Part shown: positions 57,655 through 64,000 of the stretch, in pieces
Layout: each line of letters starts with the position of its first letter
Numbering within the stretch: position 1 is the stretch's first letter
NCBI RefSeq assembly: GCF_000372725.1
Contig: NW_005201231.1
Span: 229,637-293,636, forward strand
Length of the DNA stretch: 64,000 nucleotides
Reading direction: 5' to 3'
Source: Emiliania huxleyi CCMP1516
Lineage: Eukaryota > Haptophyta > Isochrysidales > Noelaerhabdaceae
Made by a program: the position numbers and the translations under genes
Notes under the pieces: generated by a model
What the model saw: only the letters and a program-made list of their open reading frames with translations
The model's database searches: none
Told to the model about the DNA's origin: nothing

Positions 57655-57700
57655 GGTGCCCAGCGAATTCTTTTTCCCGGTCGCCAATTCTTTTTCTCCC
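57655..57700. promoter_or_regulatory. Two AATTCTTTTTC motifs in a 101-bp divergent gap
   Basis: CGAATTCTTTTTCCCGG and CCAATTCTTTTTCTCCC lie between the divergent starts at 57648 (-) and 57750 (+), in sense orientation for the plus gene. Confidence 0.45.
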
Positions 57701-57749
57701 TTCACAGCCGGCTCGAGGGCGCTTGCGCCGGCCGCCGCGGCCGCCACCC

Positions 57750-58028
57750 ATGACCAAGGAGAAGCTCCGCGCCAACCTGCGTGGCCTCAAGGCCAGGGTC
57801 ATCGACACGTCGGCGCTCATCGCGCGCCACGTCGAGCTCAAGGCGCAGCTTGAGGCGGCAGTCGCCGAGCGGCGCCGCATGGGCGAGGAGAAGGCGGCGG
57901 CGGAGAGCACGGCGGCGCTGCGCTCGGCGGCGGAGGCCGCGGTCAAGCAGCAGCTCGAGGCGGCGCGCGGCGAGGTCCAGCAGCCCCCTTTGGTACCCTT
58001 TAGTGGGGTAGGAAGCGTCGGGATGTAA
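57750..58028 (+). pseudogene. Truncated duplicate of the 60.6 kb coiled-coil gene
   Basis: 57725-57980 is almost identical to 60570-60828: same GGCCGCCGCGGCCGCCACCC leader and MTKEKLRANLRGLKARVIDT, ALIARHVELKAQLEAAVAER, ALRSAAEAAVKQQLEAARGE. After the VQ codons it changes to CCCCCTTTGGTACCC and stops within 15 codons, running into a TG array. It is probably an incomplete segmental copy, possibly still transcribed because the leader is intact. Confidence 0.7.
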
Positions 58029-58035
58029 GCGGGGC

Positions 58036-58037
58036 GG

Positions 58038-58085
<48 letters not shown>

Positions 58086-58195
58086 TGTGGTGTGGGCGCG
58101 AGAATAGCTCCGCCGTTCATGGAGGCAACCGATACGAGTCGACTGGTGTGTGTCGTCGGTGGTTTTTCGTATCAAGAATACTCACTCACTCACAC
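58036..58195 (-). repeat. (TG)n run plus repeat shared with 49766-49900
   Basis: About 42 bp of TG precede GGGCGCGAGAATAGCTCCGC, CAACCGATACGAGTCGACTG and CGTATCAAGAATACTCACTC, the reverse of 49.77-49.90 kb. Confidence 0.8.
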
Positions 58196-59028
58196 GGCGG
58201 GTTTGCTGCTGCGGGGTCCCCCGCTGTCGCCCGGGGTCATGCGAGGGGTGGGCACGACCAGTAGGGACCCCCCCCGGGCCCCGCTCTCTACAGTTGGGGC
58301 CTCCGCGGCCGAGTGGGAGATATTGGATGGGAAACGGGTCGATTTGCAAAGTGGGGCGCCGGGCCCGGCCGGGCCCGATCGCGGTCTCAGCCCTACCTGG
58401 CCATTCTAGATTATAGAATGGCATCCTTACATCTAGAATGGCGTCTCGCGCGCGCTCACCCGGCCGCCTCGCAGCCCCAGCGGCCGGGGGGCGCTTGCCG
58501 GGGTTGGGGCTGGTCACACACAGGCGCCACTTTAACGCGGCGAGCCAGAGGAGTCACACAGGAGAGCCCCCAACATGCCACATTTTCAGCAGCAGACGGG
58601 CCGCGGTGAGGGCCCATTCTGTATCGAAGAATGGGGTCCGCCGCCGTCCCCCACGGCCTTCTCACGCCCCCAGCGGCGGCGTGCCGCTCGGCCAGACTGG
58701 TGGGGTTCGCGCACAAGCCCCAGTTCAACACAGGGAGCCCAACAGTCCGCAAATGAGAGTCCTCCCCCCGCCCCCAAACTAGAGCAGACGCCGGGGGGTG
58801 CGCCACGTATGGCAAAAGCAAACGCACGATGGCCGCCGGCGGCCGTTGAGCGCTGCCGCCGTTCGAGCCTTGGATGTCAGTCCGTCGCCGCCTGTGGCGA
58901 GGGCAGTGGAGGTGTGAGATTTGTGCTCGCAAGTGGTGGGCGGGCGAAAGGGTCGGGCGGCGAAAGAGAGCAGACAGCAGACAGCGCGAAATGCGGACTA
59001 CTCGTGTCACATCTACTCCTCGTGTCAC
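58196..59028. other. Noncoding, with CATTCT...AGAATG hairpins
   Basis: Short inverted pairs recur: CATTCTAGATTATAGAATG (58401), CATTCTGTATCGAAGAATG (58615) and CATTCTACTTCGAAGAATG (59491). GGGCCCGGCC-type sequence flanks some of them. No convincing coding sequence was seen. Confidence 0.45.
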
Positions 59029-59514
59029 CTAGTCATGGTCGTCGCTTCCCTGGCCGGTCTCCGAGTCCTGCTCCTCGCCCGAGTCCTCGTCCAAGTTCGA
59101 GTAGTCTTCCTCCTCTTCGTCCTCTTCGTCGATCTCGTCGAGCCGGCTCCTGGCCCGACGCCCGTGACGCTGGGGCCGACTTGCTACGCGCGCTGCGACC
59201 CGGACCGCCACCTCTGCTGCCGCCTGTGCTACCCGTAGTCCTTGCCGGCGAGCGAGTGCCTTTTGCGGGGCTGTCGCCAGAGCGGGTGTCGCCACGGCCG
59301 TCTTCTGATCTGTTTTGTGGTCTGCGGACTGCGCGCTGCGCTGCGCTGCGCGTCTCGAGGCGCGCCGCAACACAGCCCGTGTAAATGGGGTAATGGATAA
59401 ACCAAGCATCCCCGATGGCCGGGGGGATGTCCCATGGCCCCGGGGTGGCCGTGGGCACGCAGGGGGCACCGCTACGGGCCGCTGCGGCGCCCATTCTACT
59501 TCGAAGAATGCCAT
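59029..59514 (-). CDS. Possible nuclear protein with acidic tail
   Basis: The minus frame of up to 161 residues has an Ala/Arg-rich middle (ALATAPQKALARRQGLRVAQ) and a strongly acidic end: SRLDEIDEEDEEEEDYSNLD EDSGEEQDSETGQGSDDHD. A basic body with an acidic tail would suit a chromatin protein, but the N-terminus reads as low-complexity Pro/Arg and may be out of frame. It is weakly supported. Confidence 0.33.
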   Translation of the reverse strand: MAFFEVEWAPQRPVAVPPACPRPPRGHGTSPRPSGMLGLSITPFTRAVLRRASRRAAQRSAQSADHKTDQKTAVATPALATAPQKALARRQGLRVAQAAAEVAVRVAARVASRPQRHGRRARSRLDEIDEEDEEEEDYSNLDEDSGEEQDSETGQGSDDHD

Positions 59515-59534
59515 TCTTGAAACTAGAATCTAGG

Positions 59535-59885
59535 TCTGAGACCGTCCGTGCCGGGCCCGGCTCGGGCCCGTGCCGGGCCCGGCCCGCGCGCTTTGCCGGG
59601 CCCGGCTTTGCCACTCCCGGGCCGAAGCGCCCAAATCAGCAGGTCGAGGAGCGAGGCGGGCCCGGCGAGGAGAAAACGGGCCCGGCAAACCGTCTGTCCT
59701 GCCCGGGCCCGTCTGCGGCACATCGACCGGCCCGCTCACTCACAGCCGGGCCCGGGCAGGAGGGTTTGCCGGGCCCGTTTTGCGCGAGGCGGGGCCGGGC
59801 GAGGAGAAAACCGGCCCGGCTAAAGCACGCTCGGCGGCCCGGGAGCGGCCACTTTTGACCCGCCCGGGCCCGCCCCACTTACGTC
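59535..59885 (+). repeat. GGGCCCGGC-rich repeat tract
   Basis: About 350 bp are built of irregular CCGGGCCCGGC / GCGGGCCCGGC units separated by short unique pieces such as GGCGAGGAGAAAACGG (twice). It gives many overlapping spurious frames. Confidence 0.75.
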
Positions 59886-60401
59886 CGGGGCCCCAGTTAG
59901 CTCTGCAGACAGCCAGACAGCTCCGCGAGGTCGGACCGACTTTTTCAGACTACTATTCTGGTACCAAGGATATGTGCTGCTAGATCTCACTGAGCTGAGC
60001 TCATATCTGCCTTTGGTAAGCAGTTTTGAGTTCGGGCATGTCTCCGGTAAGCTGTTTCCGTGTACGGAGGGCCGCGCGTCCGGACGCGCATGACGTCGGC
60101 CGGGACCCCCCGTGCGGGGGCCTTCTCTCGGACTCAGGGAAACTCGAGAGTTGCCAGAATGGAGCACCAAACACCCTCTGGTTTCCCTGGAAATTTCCGG
60201 AAACGAAAAGTGCTGGGGGACCCTCTCGCACTTGGAGCCCTCTCGTTTCCTTTTTGGTTTCCGGAAACATGGGTACAGGCCAAGGAGGAGGAGGACGACG
60301 ATGGCGACATCGACATGCTCGCCGAGACGGGCGGCGGCGGCGGCGCGGCGGGCACGTCGGGGCTGCTCGCCTCGAGCCTTTGGCCTGGAGGCCGTCTCTA
60401 G

Positions 60402-60490
60402 CTATGTATGTATGTATGTATGTAGGAAGGTGAAGAACAGCCAGGCTCGGACTGGACACCAATGCGGTATGGGTGGAAGCTGGACAGATG
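60402..60490 (+). mobile_element. Short dispersed element, copy 2, with known empty site
   Basis: ATGTATGTATGTATGTAGGA, AGGTGAAGAACAGCCAGGCT, CGGACTGGACACCAATGCGG and GACAGATGATGACG interrupt a segment that is continuous at 48980 (GTCTCTAGCTGTGAACAGC). The duplicated target is GCT or AGCT. A second copy is at 16335-16432. Confidence 0.75.
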
Positions 60491-60593
60491 ATGACGGCTG
60501 TGAATAGCAAATTCGATTTTTTTTCTCAACACCCGGCTCGCGGCGGCCTCGGGCCGGCTTTGCCCGTGCTGCCGGCCGCCGCGGCCGCCACCC

Positions 60594-63500
60594 ATGACCA
60601 AGGAGAAGCTCCGCGCCAACCTGCGTGGCCTCAAGGCCAGGGTCATCGACACGTCGGCGCTCATCGCGCGCCACGTCGAGCTCAAGGCGCAGCTTGAGGC
60701 GGCAGTCGCCGAGCGGCGCCGCATGGGCGAGGAGAAGGCGGCGGCGGAGAGCACGGCGGCGCTGCGCTCGGCGGCGGAGGCCGCGGTCAAGCAGCAGCTC
60801 GAGGCGGCGCGCGGCGAGGTGCAGCAGCACAAGACGGAGAGCGCGCGGCTGCGCACGCGCCTCTCCGACCTCGAGGCGGTGCTGCTGAGCGAGCGCTCGG
60901 CGGCGTCGAGCGCGTCGCAGGCGGCGGTGAAGGTCTCGCTGGCGGAGCAGGGCGCCACGACGCGCGAGGCCGCCGTGCTCGAGAGGGCGCGAGAGCCGAG
61001 GCGGCCAGGACGCGCAGCGCGCTCGGACGGACGTTCTCGGACCCTTCTTCTAGGAGCGGGAGCTCGAGGCGGCGATCGCCGAGGCGCAGGCGGAGCGAGA
61101 GGAGGCGGCCAAGCAGCGGCGCGAGGCGGCGGAGGAGCGAGCCACCTTCCAGACGACGATCGCCGCCGTGGAGCGCCGCGCGCAAGCCTAGATGCTTCCT
61201 ATCTCGGCCTATCTCGGCCAGATCTCCCCACACCTCCCCAAATCTCCCCAAATCTCGCCGTGCGCGACGGCGTGGCGCTCGAGAGGTCACGGACTCTTAG
61301 ACCCTCGCACTCCCGTCTTGACTTGGCCACTCACAAGGCGCAGGCGCCAGAGCAGCGGCGGAGGAGAGCAGCCGCGCCGGCGCTGCTGCCAACCTCGCTC
61401 GGGGTCTGCTCACACCTTCAGCTGTGAACAGGAGAGCAGCCGCGCGAGGGCGGCGCTCGAGGAGGCGGTGGCGAAGGCGCGGAGCGAAGGGGTGGAGGAG
61501 GGCAGGGCGGCGATGCAGACGTGCCGCGACGCGACGGCGGAGGCCGAGGCGCGGGCGGCGCGCGCAGCGGCGGCGGCGGAGGCGCTGCAAGCTCGGGTGG
61601 CGGAGCTGGAGGCGGCGAGGGAGGAGCCGCAGGCGGCGAGGGAGGAGGAGGGCGGCGCGGTGGGCGGCGGCCCATCCCTGATTGGAGCTCACCCACTGCG
61701 CATGGGGGCGGCGGTGGCGGTCGCTCTCGGCGCGGCCGTGAAGAGTCCGCCCGGCTGCGCCTTCGCCGTCGACGCCCCTTCGCCGCCGTGCCGCGGCCGG
61801 GGAAGCAGCGCGCAAGCTTCGCCCGCCTCATTGGGCCGGGGAAGCAGCGCGCAAGCTTCGCCCGCCTCCCGCGGCCGCCCGCCGCCAGCGTCGCTGTCCG
61901 AGTCGGCGCAGCGGGGGGCGCGGGCGGTGCGCATGGCACGAGATCGGCGCAGATCAGGCGAGATGAGCCGAGCATAGGCTGCGCAGCTTGGGCGCGGGCT
62001 GGCGCACGAGCTGCCGTCTCCAGCCCGCTGCAGCTCGCGCTTCTCTCCCGCTCGCTGCGCCTCGCAGGCCTCTCCTGCCTGCGACGGCCAAAGGAGCGGT
62101 CAGCCGTCTCCAGCACGCAGAGCAGAGCCGCCACCGGCCCGCGTGAGTGTGAGGAGCGGGGGCTGCAGCGCGCAGCCGTCGCCAGCAGCTAAGTCGCCAG
62201 CAGCGGCTAAGTCGCCAGCGGCTAGGTCGCCAGCAGCTAAGTCGCCAGTAGCGGCTAAGTCCCCAGCGGCTAGGTCGCCAGCGGCGAAGTCGCCATCGGG
62301 TAGGTCGGCGGCGGTTCCGTCGCCAGCTGCGCCTTGCGAGCCGGGCGCGGCATCGTGGGACGAGCTTGACGACGAGGATTGGGAGGAGGGGCCTGCGGCG
62401 CCAGACTTGCCTGACCTGCTCCCGGACCCGCTGCCAGAGCGAGCCGCTTCGCCGCCATGGCCGGCTGCGACAGAGGAGGCGGAGGAGGCGGAGGAGGCGA
62501 GGGAGGAGGCGGAGGAGGCGAGGGAGGAGGCGGAGGAGGCGAGGGAGGAGGCGGAGGAGGCGAGGGAGGAGGCGGAGGAAGCGAGGGAGGAGGCGGAGGA
62601 GGCGGAGGAGGCGAGGGGGGAGGCGGAGGAGGCGAGGGAGGAGGAGAGGGAGGAGGCGAGGGAGGAGGCGCAGAGGGAGGTTTCCGGTGTCGCCGAGTCG
62701 CGTCGCTGTGCTCCCGCCGCTGCTACTGCTGCTGCACTTTCCGCCGCTACTGCTACTGCTGCTCCTGCTGCTGCCGCAGCGGCTGCGACCGGCACCGGCG
62801 CCGGCGCCGGTAAGCGAGCCTCTGGCCGGCGCAGCGTCGGCAGCCCCGTGGCGGGCCCAAACCCGAAGCGGAGGAGGCATCAAAAGGAGCGGTCTGCCGC
62901 CCCGCCGGCACGGGCCACGCGAGGCGGCGCGGCGGCCGCGGCCGCGGTGAGGACGACCACCGGCAGTGCGGCTTTCCCAACGCTGGAGGGTCGGGGGCTT
63001 GGGCTTGCCGCCGCGGCGGCGGCGCCCTCAGCCGCCGCGCTTGCGCCTGCTGCCGCCGCCGCGGCGCCCGCTGCTGCTGCCCCGGCGCGTGTTGCTGCTG
63101 CGGCGAGGCCCCTCGGACGACGCAGCGTTGTGCACCAGCCAAGCGCGGCCGCGGCGGCCGCCGCTACCGCGGCGGCGAGAGGCTTCGGAGCGGAGAGCGT
63201 TGGTGCAGGTGCTTCCACCTCTCTCTACGTGCTGCCGGCCCCGCCCAAGCCGAAAGGACGGGCCAGTCGTTCGCGGGGGCCTCCAGCTGCTGGGACATCG
63301 GCATCCGCTGCTGCTGGGACATCGGCATCTGCTGCTGCTGGGACATCGGCATCTGCTGCTGCTGGGACATCGGCATCCGCTGCTGCTGGGACATCGGCAT
63401 CCGCTGCTGCTGGGACATCGGCATCTGCTGCTGCTGAGACGGCATCCGCTGCTTCCGATCCTCCCGCCAGCAGCAGCGGATGCGCCTCACCGGCGAGCCG

Positions 63501-63744
63501 CGGCGGTGCGGCGGCCTTGCCGTCCTCCAAGCGGCCGCGGCAGTGCAAGGCGGCGAGCCCCGCCTGCGCGTCTGCTGCCCCGCCATACCCGTGAACGGCG
63601 TCTCTTCACACCTCGGGCTGTGAATAGGCGAGCCCCGCCTCCGCGTCTGCAGCCGCCGCGTCGAGTCGCAGCGGCGGCGGCGGCGGCGGCGGAGGCGGAG
63701 GTGGAGGCGGTGGCGGCGGCGGAGGCGGAGGCGGTGGCTGCTAG
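60594..63744 (+). CDS. Long coiled-coil protein with low-complexity C-terminal half
   Basis: It starts MTKEKLRANLRGLKARVIDT. A nearly continuous heptad region follows (QQHKTESARLRTRLSDLEAV, ELEAAIAEAQAEREEAAKQR, SSRARAALEEAVAKARSEGV, QARVAELEAAREEPQAAREE) over several exons. Introns include about 60990-61052, 61193 to about 61335 (with CAAATCTCCCC, family C) and 61368-61432 (family B, ends CTGTGAACAG). The second half, from 62143 at the latest, is repetitive: AAKSP units (62180-62310), an EEAEEAREEAEEA acidic run (62470-62690), Ala-rich stretches and six GTSASAAA repeats (63290-63440). A 75-bp family B intron (63553-63627) precedes a poly-Gly end and the stop at 63742-63744. Exon joins around 61.9-62.15 kb are unresolved, so two genes are possible. 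Confidence 0.6.
61368..61432 (+). mobile_element. Family B intron, 65 bp
   Basis: It lies between AGA|GCAGCCGCGCC and CTGTGAACAG|GAGAGCAGCCGCGC; the GAGAGCAGCCGCGC repeat flanks it. Splicing in phase 0 joins PEQRRRR to ESSRARAALEE. Confidence 0.65.
63553..63627 (+). mobile_element. Family B intron, 75 bp, with 23-base flanking repeat
   Basis: GCGAGCCCCGCCT(G/C)CGCGT CTGC is present at the intron start and at the start of the next exon (22 of 23 identical). The body GTGAACGGCGTCTCTTCACA followed by GGGCTGTGAATAG is the cleanest match to the 71-bp units at 24.1-24.4 kb. Confidence 0.78.
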
Positions 63745-64000
63745 CAGTTTGCTGCCTCCTCTTGATTGTTAACTCCACCCCGCGTGCATGTGAGCGGGTA
63801 GGCGGTGGGAGCAAGGCAGCTCGGCCGCGCTGCGGCAGTCCTCTCCCCTCATTCGTCGAGTCGCTCGAGGCGCGGCCTCTAGATGAGGGGGGAGGGGGGG
63901 AGGGGGGGCGGGAGGAGGGGCGGCAGCAAGCTCCCGGTGGCAAATACTCGCCATACAGTCCAAGATGGACGCTCGCGTCCCCGGGCGTGCTCTGGTGTGT
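63745..64000. other. Window end, nothing recognised
   Basis: A G-rich stretch (63880-63915) and unique sequence follow the coiled-coil gene stop. No gene start or RNA was seen. Confidence 0.4.

Noticed and set aside
58575-59384. 269-residue plus ORF
   Set aside because: Ser/Pro/Arg low complexity; the opposite strand has the more protein-like acidic tail.
62366-62950. Arg-rich plus ORF and Gly-rich ORF in the acidic repeat region
   Set aside because: Frame-shifted readings of the GAGGAGGCG repeat that encodes the Glu/Ala run.
1-64000. tRNA or rRNA genes
   Set aside because: A few GGTTCGA-like strings (205, 37215) were inspected; no cloverleaf arms could be built around them and no rRNA signature was seen.

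Overview
This is a GC-rich, gene-dense nuclear window from a flagellated unicellular eukaryote. A high-GC haptophyte alga (Emiliania/Gephyrocapsa or Chrysochromulina type) fits best; a pelagophyte is an alternative. The evidence is short introns that end in AG|G, genes on both strands with 100-800 bp gaps, histone H2B, a dynein roadblock light chain, a probable cilium transition-zone protein, F-box/RCC1 and ankyrin families, long CA/TG microsatellites and many short dispersed repeats. No tRNA, rRNA, CRISPR array or prokaryotic operon was seen.

Layout. 1.4-3.1 kb: five-exon cytochrome b561 (+). 4.0-6.2 kb: seven-exon membrane/coiled-coil protein (-). 6.9-8.3 kb: RNase T2 (-), divergent from a TMEM237-like membrane protein (8.5-9.9 kb, +). 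10.2 kb: small organelle-type protein. 11.1-11.9 kb: RING protein (-). 12.8-14.4 kb: intronless F-box/nucleotidyltransferase-like protein (-). 15.1-15.9 kb: dynein roadblock (-). 16.5-17.6 kb: YiiM-like MOSC protein with a CaaX end (+). 18.1 kb: histone H2B (-), divergent from an acidic coiled-coil gene (+). 20-21.3 kb: piggyBac-like element with TTAA flanks. 21.7-27.4 kb: family A DNA polymerase of the POLQ/POLN class (+), followed by a DNA ligase IV-like gene (28.2-31.6 kb, +). 34-35.2 kb: element with about 200 bp inverted repeats. 35.3-36.3 kb: minisatellites. 36.3-37.1 kb: FkbM methyltransferase (-). 39.5-41.1 kb: amidase-like gene with a damaged middle (-). 41.4-44.7 kb: RGG/coiled-coil and ankyrin genes (-). 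46-47.9 kb: SHRW-motif protein (+). 49.9-54.1 kb: tandem F-box/RCC1 paralogues (+). 55.3-57.6 kb: ankyrin-kinase-RING protein (-). 57.7-63.7 kb: a coiled-coil gene and its truncated duplicate.

The most notable signal is how the introns are built. Splicing by hand in seven genes restores reading frame and conserved motifs only if many introns start with GC, not GT. In those genes the intron begins inside one copy of a short direct repeat and ends just before the second copy (AG|GY ... AG|GY). Several unrelated short sequence families occupy these introns, always in the sense orientation of the host gene. Family A has four copies of 117-190 bp flanked by 9-bp repeats. Family B has copies of 65-79 bp that all end in a GTGA(G/A)(C/T)AG-type acceptor. 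Family C is a TCTCCCCATA-type repeat. Other introns are plain tandem duplications of exon sequence, repeated five times with periods of 71, 74 and 75 bp inside the polymerase. This looks like active intron gain by introner-like insertion and by tandem duplication, using GC-AG splicing.

Functionally the window is ordinary housekeeping (DNA repair, chromatin, cilium, redox membrane protein, ubiquitin/signalling). One small domain built around an LNG motif recurs in three otherwise unrelated proteins. All exon models were assembled by eye and have not been checked against RNA.
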